Source: Paraphysoderma sedebokerense
Lineage: Eukaryota; Blastocladiomycota; Physodermatomycetes; Physodermatales; Physodermataceae
Direction: 5' to 3'
DNA length: 60,000 nucleotides
NCBI GenBank assembly: GCA_025602915.1
Contig: JAHLJZ010000110.1
Span: 1 to 60,000, forward strand
Position 1 is the first letter of the stretch, and each line of letters starts with the position of its first letter. Made by a program: the position numbers and the translations under genes. Of the stretch, positions 1 to 12,356 are shown piece after piece. The notes under the pieces were generated by a model. The model saw nothing but the letters and a program-made list of their open reading frames with translations. It did no database searches and was not told where the DNA came from.

Positions 1-864
1 TCGCTGTCGTCGCTCTTTGAAAATCTCTCGAATTGTTCGGTAAAATTTTGTCCGTAGTCATCGTTCGATGCCTGACTGGATGATTCATGGTCCGAAATGC
101 AAGCGAGACCATCGATGTCTGACTCCTCAGCTGAACACCCCAGTGTTTGTTCGTCACTCGATTCATCATTCTCCTACCAAGCACAGGTGTCAATGAATAC
201 ATTTCTGAGTTATTTGAAATCAGCGATACATACCAGGCCAAAATCACTTTCTAGAGTCGATAATAGTTCGCCGATACCAGACGACAACTTCTTCGTGCTT
301 TTTTTCGCCTTCCTCTTCAGGCCCAACTTCTTCTCGTACCTTCTTATATCCATATCATCTTGATCACTTCGAGAACTGCTAACGCTATCGGCCGGATTCA
401 CCAATTGATCTTCCACTAACATTTGATAGAAATTAGGGTTATTCTTGGCTAATTTTTCTAACCTCTGCTTATCTGAGCCCGAAACTTCATTGTTCGTGGC
501 AGGTTTTTTTATTGAAATTGTTGCTGTGTTTCCAGAAGTTGGACCGTTTTGCTTGGATGACTTGGGCAGGGACGCAAGTTTTACTTTACCCTCTGTTGCA
601 TTGTTCTAAGAGTTCAACCAAAAGCATTTAATATATCATACCAGTTTAGAACAATAAATAGACAAATTGACAAACCTTTCTAGAGAAATGATGGTGAACC
701 TTTTGCTTCTTGGCCATTCGCTTCTCCTTGCGCTCTTCCTTCCTCGATTTTCGTTTGCGGCTACGATTCCCGGGTTTTCCCAACTCTGTCTCCATTTCTG
801 AGACTAGAGCGGAGGGAAGACGAGGCGCCTTTGCATTTTGATGTCGATTGCGTTGGGCAGGCAT
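1..864 (-). CDS. NOM1: NOM1/Sgd1-like nucleolar protein, N-terminal part (gene continues past the left edge)
   Basis: The family (yeast Sgd1, human NOM1) carries MIF4G and MA3 domains and acts in the nucleolus in 40S subunit maturation. Only the N-terminal region is visible here, and the MIF4G/MA3 part would lie left of position 1. The first exon (676-864) starts at ATG 864 and is very basic, with the run RKSRKEERKEKR, as in NOM1 N termini. The second exon (234-605) carries IRRYEKKLGLKRKAKK followed by GIGELLSTLES, matching the family signature in which a KLGL-K-K segment precedes a G-L-LL-LES segment. The third exon (1-173) is acidic and serine-rich. Splice sites are GT-AG (GTTTGT and GTATGT donors). 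An upstream in-frame codon at 879 is TTG, so ATG 864 is preferred. The gene diverges from the PNUTS-like gene, with 235 bp between the two starts and a CACGTG core at 942-947. Family assignment is good, although the diagnostic domains are off-window. Confidence 0.75.
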
Positions 865-1099
865 TGCGTTTATGTACAATTGTAGGGGGATTTCTAACCG
901 TGTATAGTATGGACAGCTACATTGAGTGTGGACGTTCTAATCACGTGTGAGTTGCTATGGTGATGGGCCGATTCAGGTTCAGGCGGTCTTGCTGACAATA
1001 TCGTCTTTGGTCTTGAACGGTTAAATTCGTTATCCTACATTTGGCTGTTGTATAGTTAATTTAAAACATTCGTTTCTGGAGATCCGTTGGACTGATCCC
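865..1099. promoter_or_regulatory. Divergent promoter between NOM1 and the PNUTS-like gene
   Basis: This 235-bp spacer separates two divergent start codons. It contains TCACGTG, with the core at 942-947, 78 bp upstream of the NOM1 ATG. No clear TATA box is visible. The same core recurs in other promoters of this window. Confidence 0.45.
942..947. promoter_or_regulatory. CACGTG E-box core
   Basis: Palindromic CACGTG in the context ATCACGTGTG, in the NOM1/PNUTS-like divergent promoter. In fungi this core is bound by bHLH factors of the Cbf1/Pho4 type. Binding here is inferred. Confidence 0.4.
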
Positions 1100-4000
1100 A
1101 TGCAGTCAGGCCAGGAAACATTTGCAATATACTCTCTTCCCCCATCTTCTACCGCCCTAAAGGATGATTCACAACCACAAACAGAACAACTTGTGTTGCT
1201 AGAGGAGAACACCCCATCTGCTCCTAGTATTTGTCTTTTTATCAGTTGCTGAATGACTTTGGCTTGCAAAATATTGACCATTGGCCTTGTTTGTCGATCC
1301 TTTTTCCTTATTGTGCCGGTTTGCTTGATGTGAACAGAAAGGAAAAGCGGGCGGTTTTCCCTCGAACAGAGTCAAGTTCTCGAGTCGAAATATCAGGAGA
1401 AAACAAATCCGACACGGGATGAATGTGAAGCTATTGGATTAATCGTAGGATTAAGTTTCCAGCAAGTAAGTGCAATTCGGTTGGAACGCCAGTAACTGCT
1501 TCAAGCTTACATTGCTACTGTATAGGTTCGTAACTGGATGAAACATCGTCGAGAAAAGGAGAGAAAAGAAAAACTTGCGGGCGGGTCAAACAGCCTGGCA
1601 AACTCTTCGCCTATGACGGAGCAATCGAGTACCTTGGACAATGGTAAGCGGTCGCAGCATAGTTTATGAACATATCAAGCCTAATCTAGTTTGATTCCAG
1701 GTTTGTCACTGTCAGACAACGTTTCAGAAGAAGTTCTTCCGACGAATGACGATGATGCTGATATCGATAATGATGGCGACGGAAACGGTGATGTTAGCGA
1801 TTCCGACAGTAAGTGCTTCCGCTCAATTGGCCCCAGCTACAAGTCATGTTCAATTTTTTTCTTTTGTGCAGTCAATAGTAATACTGGAATGAGTGTTGAT
1901 ACTGATTCGATAGTAAGTGGACATGATTGACGTGTTTGAGTTGTAAAATTTACAATCCTGATACAAACCAAATGTTTGCTGCAACAGATATCAGGGCAGG
2001 AGTCAACACGGAGCGGTGATGCATTGGAAGGGATTATTGATCCCTCGAACGGGGGTCTGCTAGACGATAAAGCTGGCGGTAGACTTCTGGCAATCAGCCA
2101 GAAGGTAGCGAAGAACAAGGACACCGTCCTGGCTGGTAGAATTTGCCAGGTATTGCAGCAGACCTCGCGGACCAAAGCAGGCACTTTCGAAACGTATGTT
2201 CAACTCAGATTGGCTGTTTTAGAAGGTGTTTAATCTCAAAGGCCTATTATTCCCGATAGGTTCGTCAACGTAGGACATAAATTTTTCACCCAGCGTCTAA
2301 GAGGTTGGCTAGTTACTGCGATGCAGGAGCAGAACGCAGATTTGGTGTTGGAGATAGTCAAGGTCTTAAATTATTTTTTTGGCAAATATGTCGCATCTAT
2401 CCTAAACCGTCAACTGTCTTTGTATTTTCTAGACGTATGATATTCTACCACCCACTGAAGTCACCCCAGAAGAGAAATTCTATCGGTTAATTCACAAGAT
2501 CGCTAAAGAATGGCCCACCTCTGGTAAATTTGTCGCCACTTATTTGAAATTTTAAGGATGATAAATTTCTAACTTTTAATATAGATGTAAAATCAGCCGC
2601 GCTTGCATTATCTAAAAAATGGAGAAAGCCTCCTTTCTTTTCTGCTAAATCGTCTACCGATGATGCCACTGTCCAAGATGCCATTGGGAAGAAGAGAACT
2701 AGGTTTGTTGTAATAATTGGAACTTTACATATTTTGCTTTCTAACAGTTGCACAGTTCTGCTGAACCCGCGGACGACGATGTTCAAAATAAGAAAACGAA
2801 AATTGATGAGCATAATGATCCGAAGAGATCCAGGTTGGTTGAAATCTCCTACTCATGATCATTGTCATCATCATATTTAACATAGTTTGCGGTTGATAGG
2901 TCGAGTGTAGACACGTTGCTTCCTGCTAAGAGACAGAAGAAATCGGAAGAGCAGGTATCAATCGCTTCTTCTTCTGTTTGATTTTAGGTGGATGATAATG
3001 GCTAGCATGTTCATTAATGTTTCTCAATCGTAGGCACAAGAGTTGAGGAGAACACCGCAGATAAGCCCTCCCGCAGTGGCTACTAGTGGGGCCTTTTTCG
3101 ACCAAATCGCTAGTACTGCAGTGGAAGTAAAAACTCGACCCATCAGCGCGGCAAAGCCTCGTGTTGTTCCAAGCGCTCCTAAAATCTCTAGAATAGAGAC
3201 GAAACCGACACCGACATTGGAATCTATCGCAACCCCCCTTGTATCGATTTCAAACCCCCCCAGCTCCGCTGAGCGATCGGAACACTCACCTACGCCTGAA
3301 ACTGGCGCAACATCTGCAAGTGGAATGACGGGAATGTCAGATTCCCCAAGTAGGAGCGAAGGTACTTCTTCCACAGAACTGCCAGTTAAGGCGGAAGCAC
3401 CCTCCCAACCCGTCGATCAGTCAGCCGCTGCTCGCGGTGTCCGAATCCGCAAACGTGAGAGGCAAGTCGACGAAACCCAATCTGGGATGGGGACATCAGC
3501 CATTGGCGATGTGTCTGGCACAAGTACCGTGGTCAAACCTATTCTGCGGAAAGCAGGAGAACAAAAACCCGTCAAGAAAAAAGTAGTTTGGAGAGAGAAA
3601 ATTGCGGACATTAGGGAATTTAGCAATGATATGCCTCAGGAAGAAAGCGAAATAGTATGTTTGCGTCTCAAACTTTATCCTGATGTCGTACATTGTCTCA
3701 TACGTTTTGTAAACAGCAAACTATACGGAGGGATCTCAAAAGTGCGAAAGATTTTGACCGCGAAGAATGGCGGAGAGCATCAGCTAAAGAGACAATGGAA
3801 CCTACAACACCTTGGACGGAACCCATCAGTATGTCTTCAACTTTAGTCAGAGGATTGGGCATAAAATTCTTGATTAACAATGCTTTCTGTCGCTTCCGTT
3901 CTCAGCTTTTAAGTTTGAGACTCCCAACCGAAAGGAAACTGTCGAAGCCACTCAACAGACGAAGCGAGAGAGTCATATACTTGGAGTTTCACATTTTGCC

Positions 4001-5045
4001 AAAATACCCGACAACCCTGGCAGTATTCATGTGGACGAGCTGGTCGATCCAAATTATACAATCAAGAAGGGATTATTGGATACGGTACGAATTGCATATC
4101 AACTTTTATTCAATTCATTATACTTGACGTTATTTTTCACAATGTTAGAAATCGCAACTTGACTCGATGAGACAACCTGATACCCATCCAATGCTTCCTC
4201 TGCTAAGTTTTATGCAACCACCAATGTCTATCTCTAACGATGGCATTACTCAACCCGCTGTTGGGCTTTCGTCCGGCACATTACCCATGTTTACTGCAAC
4301 AGACTTGAACAGTTTACTGCAAATGGTCAATGGATTATCCAACACAGGGGCCGGTAACATCAAGTATGTAACTCTAATTCTCACAGTTCACACTTTCTAC
4401 TTAATTGTGCGCTATATTGAAAGAAATGTTTGCCCAAGAATGTACATTTGCATATACTTTTGTTCAAACGCTGCTGCGTTTAATCTTTTGTATTGCTTTG
4501 GACCAGCGAACGGCAACGACTATACATTTGTGTTTAGCGCACTTTTTGAGCTTCTCTTTTCCAATCATTCAGGATTTTTGTTATTGGAATGCAAAGTTAC
4601 CCCGAATCGGGCGCTAACATGAACAATCTCTTCCACTTCCTTGTTTCGTTCTTATAGCCCTAACCCATTTCCATTGAATCCTACTCCAAATCCGATACCT
4701 GAAAGTTTGGCCAACCTAAGTGGCGTGCCAGGTTTTCCTGCGGCTGCTCTGCTTGCCGGAGTTGGAAACCTGGCAGGCTCACAACATCTGTCTGGCTTCG
4801 GTGCGCCCGTCGGAAATACAGGAGCCCCAAAGACGGATAAAGTATGTTCACTAATTCTCCATGGTCTGAATTAAATTCGTGATTATTTGCTTCATACTGA
4901 CTTTTTTTTTACCTATACTTAGAATTCAGTCGAAAGTAGTAGAAGTGGGTCAAGGGGGTCATTTGGCCGAGGCGGGCATAGGGGTGGACGAGGTTTCGGT
5001 AACCCGAAAGGCGGCAAGAGGAGTCGGAGTAGAGGCAAAAAATAA
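1100..5045 (+). CDS. PNUTS/Ppn1-like protein with homeodomain, TFIIS N-terminal domain and PP1-docking motif
   Basis: Many short exons; the first is 1100-1226 and the second starts at 1338. Exons 2-3 spliced at 1465/1526 encode a homeodomain: FSLEQSQVLESKY, then GLSFQQ joined to VRNWMKHRREKERK in recognition-helix position. Exons around 1988-2620 encode a TFIIS N-terminal (LW/TND) fold, from LAGRICQVLQQTSRTKAG through LRGWLVTAM to ALALSKKWRKP. The large exon starting near 3034 carries KPVKKKVVWREKIADIREF, an RVxF-type PP1-docking motif in the PNUTS arrangement. The last exon is rich in RGG and RS and ends at TAA 5043-5045. PNUTS/Ppn1 proteins tether PP1 to the cleavage/polyadenylation machinery and RNA polymerase II. 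Plant LUMINIDEPENDENS pairs a homeodomain with a TFIIS-N domain. ATG 1100 is the first in-frame ATG after a stop at 1022. Domain order is seen directly; the complex membership is inferred. Confidence 0.75.
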
Positions 5046-5614
5046 AGAATAAAGAAATTATTGATGACGCTATGGTCGCAGGATGTGATTATCCCTAGTC
5101 CCCGTACGACGTATAATCTTTGTGCAGCTAGCACCAACGAGAACCCAGTCCAACCATGATCGGTATCCAATATCCATTAGGAGTAATTTGTGAGAACTTT
5201 TTCTAAACGCTAACAAGTGCTTTTAAGTCGCACACACGCCCTCCCATTCATTAATACACCCTAATACTAGCAAAACAGTAAATGCTTATTTAGGAAACGG
5301 TTCGAGGGCCGGGCGCAGAGTTGGTGCGACGACGCAACGCGATGGACAATTGGATTGAAGGTCATTCCCATGATATCAACCGCACAAAGATACGGCAATA
5401 ACACTGCATCGGCACAGACTGACTGAGTACACTGCTGTCTATTTATACACTATCGGTATATAGAATATACGCAGACAAAAATAGTCTTCGTAGACAACTG
5501 CGAAATCAGAGTAGCAATCCCCGTCGTCGCCGCATAATCACATCCAAACCCTCAAGTCTTCGCCACTTCCATGCCCTTTGCCGATAAAGAGGATTCGTCC
5601 CTTACAACTCCGCA
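5046..5614. other. Intergenic stretch between the PNUTS-like and kelch genes
   Basis: Two AATAAA-like polyadenylation signals overlap and directly follow the PNUTS-like stop (5040-5055). The remainder should hold the kelch gene promoter. I see no further coding exon, RNA gene or repeat. Confidence 0.4.
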
Positions 5615-7946
5615 ATGCTAGCATTCAAAGTCACCCTTGCATTCGTCGTTCTAAATATATCATGTCTTTTTACATTTATACACTCGGCAACGCCGCCAGC
5701 GCAAGTGGATTTTCTTTCCTCGCTGACGACGTTGCCACCTCGGGCCGGACATCGAGCATTCCTCGTCAAAAATGATACCGAATTGGTCGTTTTCGGGGGA
5801 ACTTCATCTACCGATCCGAATCAAGCAACTATCCATATTACTCTCCCTTCCTCGTCCAATCAGAGCATTGAACCGCGAGCTTTTCGATACAGTGATTCAG
5901 CGTCACGAAGGAAATCGCTGTACGGTTTCAGTGCAGTTGCTGTGAATGAGACCCACATACTATGCATATTTGGGAGTGATCCTTCATTTACAGATTTAGG
6001 TGGACTATATGTACTGTGGTACGACCTACTGAGCGAAGAATGGACCGATTTGGCAACAATGGGTAATGATTTTGAATTAACATCTTGGCAGATCCGCCTC
6101 TTTCTCTAACTGAGATATACTTGCTTCCTTTATTTTAGGCGATACACCATTAGCTAGGTTCAACCAACACGATGTTGTAGTCGACAACGGAAACGTAACG
6201 ACATTATTCGTTTACGGCGGAACCAGTCGTGTCAATGGATCCACTTTAGCCGATTTAGTGGCACTTTCAATTCCCGGGTCTCATTCTCCCAACTTTTTTT
6301 GGACTGGCTACAATTTTCCTCCAAAGGCACAAAATAATCCCGGTAAAAGGAGCGGGCACTCGATGGCTGCGTATGGAAATTATGTTTTCATTTGTTTCGG
6401 ACTGCTCGATCAGAATTTCGTTACCAATGAATGCAGTGTGCTCGATACGAATTCACTGAAATTTGTCAAAGCAACCTTCAAAGGAGAAAAACCTAACCCA
6501 CGTATCGGAGCTACCCTGAGTGTGCAAGGGTCTACTATTATCTTGTTTGGTGGGATCGATCCTACGACCAGCCCTCCCGCAGAATACAATGATTTGTGGA
6601 CGTTGAATATTTCTAATCTTGATGATTTGAATTGGAAAAAACAATCTCCTACCGGTTCTGTTCCTTCTCCGCGATATCATCATACGTCTATTATATGGAA
6701 TTCAGACTATATGATTGTGTATGGTGGGAAGCGTAACAGCGGTTGGGCAGAGAATGTCATACATACCTTGGACATTAGAAAATTAGAGTGGTCTCCTGGT
6801 GTTTTGAATCCATATGCTGCATCATCGACATCAACTGATACATCTCCTTCACCCAATCCGAACAACATTGTCGACCACCCCGGCTATCTGCTAGTACTGA
6901 TGTTTGTCTGCGGAGGAATTGGATTGACAGGAGCACTTGTATTGCTACTTGCTCTACTAAAACGGGACAGAACGATTGATCCTAAACCAGCAAAGAATCA
7001 ATACTTTGACGCCTCCCCAGAATTGAACAATTCCTGCTCATCGTCACAAACCTGTCAAATGATCGGTCCGAATGAATGCCCTGTTCCGAATGAGATTGTT
7101 GATGTCGGTGGTTTAACGGAAAATAATAGTAACATCTCTTTACCTCATGAACCCACCAACGATCAACTACCTCGTAAACGAACCGTCATTCCATCAATGC
7201 AATCCATTCAATGGGTTCCATTCTTATCCGACTCCATCGAGCGAAAACAAGATCCAAACAATAACGACCCGTCCATTGACACTCCAAAACAACTTAAAAT
7301 CAGGAACGCATCTTCCATGGAGTTTCGGTTTTCTACCGACTCTCTAGAACGGTACACCCACGACTCTGATGAGACCGTATTAAAAGACAACTTGAATCAT
7401 CCATCAACCACGTCGTTACCTTCCTCGTCGTCTCACCCAGATATTATTTCTCCCATCATGGAATCTCTAGAACACTACAACAAAGATACCAGTAATAACC
7501 CCAACCTCAACCATCCTAATCCATATCCATACACAATCGAAAATCACATCCACTCAACTCAACCAACACCAACTCCACAATCCAACCATACCCCTCCAAA
7601 ATCCTCACCATTCATTCCACAACCATCTACGTCACAACCCTTTATCCCGTCTCGTCCTCGACCCACAGCACCCTCACACCCACAAATACAATTTAATATC
7701 CCGTTACCGCCTACATCAGACATACCAGGATCAAGAGAATCATTCGTGACGACTAGTTCTTCAGTTGGTGGAATAAAAGATTCGGCGGAATCAGTGGGGA
7801 AGTGTTCAGTCGAGAATAGTTTTCTTCGTTCTCATGATTTTCAAGATTCTGTCGATTCTGGTAGCTATATTGAACAAGATTCTGAAAATGATTTTGATAT
7901 TGATTCTGAACATTACGGTGACGGTAGTATTAATAACATGGAATAA
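5615..7946 (+). CDS. Kelch-repeat type I membrane protein
   Basis: Two exons, split near 6062 by a short intron ending at about 6138. The product starts with a hydrophobic signal peptide (about residues 1-25, ending near FIHSATPPAQ). It continues with a kelch beta-propeller ectodomain showing repeated blade glycine pairs (VVFGGTS, FVYGGTS, IILFGGID, IVYGGKR) and conserved R-x-GH or P-R-x-H-H positions. One transmembrane segment follows (GYLLVLMFVCGGIGLTG and on, around 6885-6960). The cytoplasmic tail is about 320 residues long, rich in S, T, N and P, and ends acidic. No enzymatic residues are recognised. Similar kelch-plus-one-span proteins are common in Mucoromycota-type fungi, with unknown roles at the cell surface or endomembrane. 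It converges on KGD1. Function beyond a protein-binding propeller cannot be stated. Confidence 0.8.
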
Positions 7947-8631
7947 GGAGTAAGTCATTGAAGCTTTTCAAAGTATCAGTTTAAACTCTCTAATGGAGGT
8001 AAAAGTGTTTGGAGCTTGTTTCGAAACCTTAGATAAGAAAAGCGAAATGTGCGGATAATGTATATAATTGATACAACGATGATTCGTCGTTTCGTGTCGT
8101 ATTTGGTTATTTAATAAATCCTGTTGGGTTTGAGATACCCGACAGCCATGATATCCATATCTTTTTTATCTGGTTTTATGGAATTGCATCACAGAGCAAG
8201 TTAAGAGTCATGATGAGGTAGAACAACAGAAATGAATTATTCAAGTTTATTCATTCATTAATTTCTAAGCCCCAATATATAAAAAAAACTAAAAAGGAAA
8301 TCACACAAGATTTTCATGATTTTATACGGATCGTTAAAAATCTAGGATAGGTCGTAGATTTAAGTTTTAGGGAACATATTTCCAATTCCGGACATGACGT
8401 AATAAGCAAAACTTAAGGAACCAAAAAAGTTAAACATAATCAAAACGAGAAAAACAAGAGGTTTAGATAAAATATTATAAAAGCAAGATTTAACAGTAAC
8501 GGTGACGAACGATAACGGTAACGTAAGAGTAAGGATAGAGAGAAGTATTATTAAAGAGGAATAATTGATAAAAAAAACTTTCTCGGGTCCCGGTAAGACG
8601 AGGAAACTAATGTTATAGAAAAAAATAATAA
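7947..8631. other. Intergenic 3' region between convergent kelch and KGD1 genes
   Basis: AT-rich sequence between two gene ends. It contains an AATAAA at about 8113-8118, after the kelch stop, suitable as a polyadenylation signal. No reading frame of coding character is seen apart from the stretch described at 8632-8853. Confidence 0.4.
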
Positions 8632-8853
8632 CTAGCGTTTAAAAAGATTGAATAACGAGAACTTTGATTTTTTATCGTCTTTTTCTGATTCAGTGGTTAC
8701 TTGGTCAGAGATAGTTTCAGAATTTGAGTCTTCTTGGTGATGCGTTGACACTTCTGGTTCTGGTTCTGTTTCTGAGGTAGACGTGGGTGTAGTTGTTCGA
8801 GGTTGAGGGTTAGACGATGGTGGATTGTTGGTAAATGAGGGGGCGCTTTCTTC
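8632..8853 (-). other. Open stretch of 73 codons in frame directly after the KGD1 stop
   Basis: On the minus strand the KGD1 stop TGA (8854-8856) is followed without interruption by 73 sense codons, ending at TAG 8632-8634. The composition is protein-like: a serine, threonine and proline-rich part, then TSETEPEPEVSTHHQEDS, then a basic-aromatic end KSKFSLFNLFKR. An alternative 3' splice site 24 or 27 nt downstream of the CAG acceptor of the last KGD1 intron would remove the TGA and keep the frame. Whether it is translated is unknown. A chance open frame or a separate downstream gene is also possible. Confidence 0.4.
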
Positions 8854-11800
8854 TCATTCAAAGTATATGGGGACACCTGAAATATATCGATGAAGGATTA
8901 AGATACTGTACGTATAAAGTAGATAAAGTGGGGAAAAAAAAACTCACCATTTTCAACTCGAGCTGGTTTTTGTACAAATCCCAACAAAGCATCGCTCACC
9001 AAGTTTTGTTCTTCCTTAACGTGTTGTCTCTTGTTACCGGTAGCAACAGCGCCGCTAGGTCCACGACCAGCATATCGAACAGCCACATCGGGGGTTTGTC
9101 CATGGAAAGTTTCACTACCAGATCCAACTTCCACAGCTTTATATCTTCCCCCACCCATCACTTTACTCTTGTGGGCTTCTGATTGTCTGAGACAAGTTTC
9201 GATTCTCGGTTCAACATAAGTCCAGCATCCCATGTTTAAGGGTTCCTCTTGACACCAAACGATATTGGCGTTGGGGTACTTGTCTAATTCTTCTTTGACC
9301 AAGTCAAATGGGAATGGACTGATTTGTTCGACTCGAGCGATGGCGACGTTGTTGATATTGTTGGCAGAGCGGGCACGGAGAAGTGTATAGTACACTTGAC
9401 CGGTACAGAAGATGAGTGTCTTGATATCTTCGGGAGAAGCAATCGGCGTCGATGACGAGGACGAGTGACCAATCTCAGGGATGAGACGTTGGAATCTGGT
9501 GGAAGCTTTCATCTCGGATAAGGAGGATCTAGCGAGAGGGTGACGGAGCAAGTTCTTGGAAAAAGCAATGACAAGAGGTTTTCGGAAGTCACGGTGGACT
9601 TGACGACGGAGAGCGTGGAAATAATTGGCAGGAGTAGATGGGTAAACTACTTGCATATTACAATCTTGATGCTGTCTAGACATGGACAATTCATCGGGAT
9701 ATTTGTACGGACTTTCATCGCATAATTGCAAGAATCGTTCAAGTCTGGAAGAACTGTGCTCGGGACCTTGCCCATCATAACCGTGGGGCAAGTTCAAAAC
9801 GAGACCGGTTCTCTGGAGCCATTTCTTTTCACCGGAACAAATGAATTGATCAATAATACATTGGGAGTTGTTGGCGAAATCACCAAACTGGGCTTCCCAA
9901 ATGGTGAGAGAATTAGGGTTGACGAGAGAGTATCCGAGTTCAAAACCCATGACGCCGAATTCAGAAAGCGAAGAATTGGTGACGGTGAATTTGGCTTGTG
10001 TTGCAGAAAGATTATTGAGAGGGACATATTGACCTTCGTTTTGTTGATCGTGGAGTACAGCGTGGCGTTGAGAGAATGTTCCTCTTTCAACATCCTGTTA
10101 TTATGAAGTAGGTTACGTTAGTCCATCGTTAACAGGAGAATGGGAAGAACAGCGATCAACTGTACCTGTCCGGACAATCTCACGTGCTTTCCTTCCAGTA
10201 ACAATGTACCGAAAGCCATTCCTTCGGCAGTAGCCCAGTCAATACCTTCACCATCTTCAATCGTTTTCATTCTGTTCTTAAGGATTCTTCCCAATAAAGG
10301 ATGAGCGTGGAATTCGACAGGATATTTACTAATAGACGTTCCAACGGATCTCAAAGTATCTGATTCAACGCCAGTGTTATAAACAGGAGTGACCTCCTGA
10401 GCTAACTGCTTGGGTGACTTGAATCCGTCCCAATTTGACGATACCCATTCCTTTGTTGTTGGCTTGTAGTCTTTGGAGTTTTGATAAGACTCTTCAAGGA
10501 TAGTCCAGACTCGTTTCTTCATTTCGTCTACCTCTTGCTTTGAGAGGGTTCCTTCAGACAAGAGGTTGGCGATGTATTTATCGAGAACTGGAGGCTGCTT
10601 TTTGATGGTTTCGTACATGCGCGGTTGAGTGAAAGCAGGCTGATCTACTTCATTGTGTCCGTGGCGACGGTAACAAACAATATCAATCACGACATCCTTC
10701 TTGAAAGTCTGACGCCAATCAGAGGCAACTTGGCAAGCGAAAACAACAGCTTCGACGTCGTCTCCGTTTACATGCAAGATTGGTGCACCGACGGTTTTTG
10801 CAACATCAGAGCAATAAGGAGTAGATCGAGCGAACCGAGGATCAGTGGTAAACCCGATTTGGTTGTTGACAATGATGTGGATGGTGCCACCGGTCGTGTA
10901 AGAAGGCAAGTCAGAGAATCCCAAAGTTTCATAGACAACACCTTGACCTGCGAAGGCAGCGTCACCGTGGAGGAGAACGGGCATGGCCTTGGTACGAGCG
11001 TCATCTCCCATATAGAACTGAAGTGCCCTGGTTTTACCCAAGACGACTGGATTCACCGCTTCCAAGTGAGAGGGATTAGCAACTAGGGACAAATGAACTT
11101 GTTTGCCCGAAGGTGTTGGGCGGATATAGTTCATGCCGAGATGGTATTTGACGTCACCAGATCCTTCGGCGGCGTTCGGTTCCATTGTGCCGGAAAATTC
11201 ACAAAAGATGGACTCGTTCGGTTTGCGTACGACGTTGGAGAGTACGTTGAGACGACCACGATGTGGCATACCCATTACAATATATTCGGTGCCATTGTCA
11301 ACTGATCTGTCAATCTAATAAAGAGTAATCATTAGACCATTTGCTGAGCGGCGCAACGAGTGATACAAGGAAGTACAACGCACCAGAGCTTTCATGCCGG
11401 GAATCAAAGCTTCGCACCCTTCCAAACCAAAACGCTTTTCACTGGCCCATTTGGTAGCAACAAATCTTTCAAAAGAGTCACTCCAGATTAATCTATCGAG
11501 GATGACTTTCTTTTCGTCTCTAGTATATTCGTATCTTTTCGGTACTTCGATTCGTTGACGCAACCAATCACATTGGCCACGATCAGGTATGTGGGCATAT
11601 TCGATTCCGATGGATCCAGCTGAATAAGAGTGTTAAGAATATAGGAATTTATGAGAAATGTACCATTTCACGAGGCAAAGAAGGTGGGGACGAGAGACAA
11701 TAGCTACCGTATACTTCTTTTAGAGCTTGAATGATTTCTCTCAAAGTCAAAGTAGTGGTCTTTGCCGTGAAGCCGGGTAGCATGCCAGGTCCCAAGGAAA

Positions 11801-12356
11801 ATTTTCTGTCTAAATCGCTGTCCTTGAAACCGTAATATGTATGTTCCAATTCCGGGGGACTGACGGGACTCAAATCTGCATCGTTTATCCCAAGAGGATC
11901 GAGTTTGGCCAAATGATGCCCACGAACTTGATAAGCTCTGACCAAGAGTTGTACTTTTAGGTGATCGGCGATTTCTGAGGAAGGGATGATGCCGGGGGGT
12001 TCAGAAAAGTTTGCGAGAGACGGAGTTGCGCCGGGTACGAGATTGGGAGGAGGTGTGTAAGCTTGTCCGGGTTTGACGCCGGAGTTTACATTTTTAAAGT
12101 AGACTTGCCAGGAGAGATGGACAGAGGAGGGATCTTTGAGCCAGGCATGGTACATTTCCTCGATGTAGTTAGCGGCAGATCCATGCAGGAATCCTTCTGA
12201 GGGATTTGGCGGGGATGAGGACTTTGCGTTGAGGGGAGAGTAGGAGGAGAAATGATTTGCGAGTTGATATCTGCAGGCATGGGCATTTCTGGGTTGCAGT
12301 GTAGGAGAGCGGAGGCAGGAGAGCAGGAGTCTGCGAGAGGAATAGGCAAACGTCAT
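8854..12356 (-). CDS. KGD1: 2-oxoglutarate dehydrogenase E1 component, mitochondrial
   Basis: The thiamine-diphosphate E1 subunit of the 2-oxoglutarate dehydrogenase complex decarboxylates 2-oxoglutarate in the TCA cycle in the mitochondrial matrix. The product starts at ATG 12356 with an arginine- and serine-rich presequence ([18 protein letters not shown]). The family N-terminal motif [18 protein letters not shown] follows. The central part has [11 protein letters not shown], the E1 [15 protein letters not shown] segment and the ThDP/Mg motif GDAAFAGQG through NNQIGFTTD. The C-terminal transketolase-like part includes [20 protein letters not shown] and [12 protein letters not shown]. About six exons with short introns give roughly 1000 residues, normal for the family. 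The last splice (CAG just right of 8875) adds VPIYFE before TGA. Longer in-frame upstream codons begin only with TTG, so ATG 12356 is chosen. It is convergent with the kelch gene and divergent from SAC1. Confidence 0.96.

Noticed and set aside
1030-1281. Minus-strand open frame of 83 codons with cysteines
   Set aside because: It is antisense to the first PNUTS-like exon, whose plus-strand splicing yields a clear homeodomain. It has no ATG context of its own worth trusting.
5295-5330. GGTTCGAGG segment resembling a tRNA T-arm
   Set aside because: No matching acceptor, D-arm or anticodon arm could be folded around it.
8632-8856. UGA recoded as a sense codon genome-wide
   Set aside because: Several genes end properly at TGA (MSH1, HIS7, the cysteine-rich protein, the last gene) at positions expected for the family or after plausible ends, so general reassignment is not supported. 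Alternative splicing is the simpler explanation.
10625-11086. Plus-strand open frame of 153 codons
   Set aside because: Antisense shadow of the strongly conserved KGD1 central domain.
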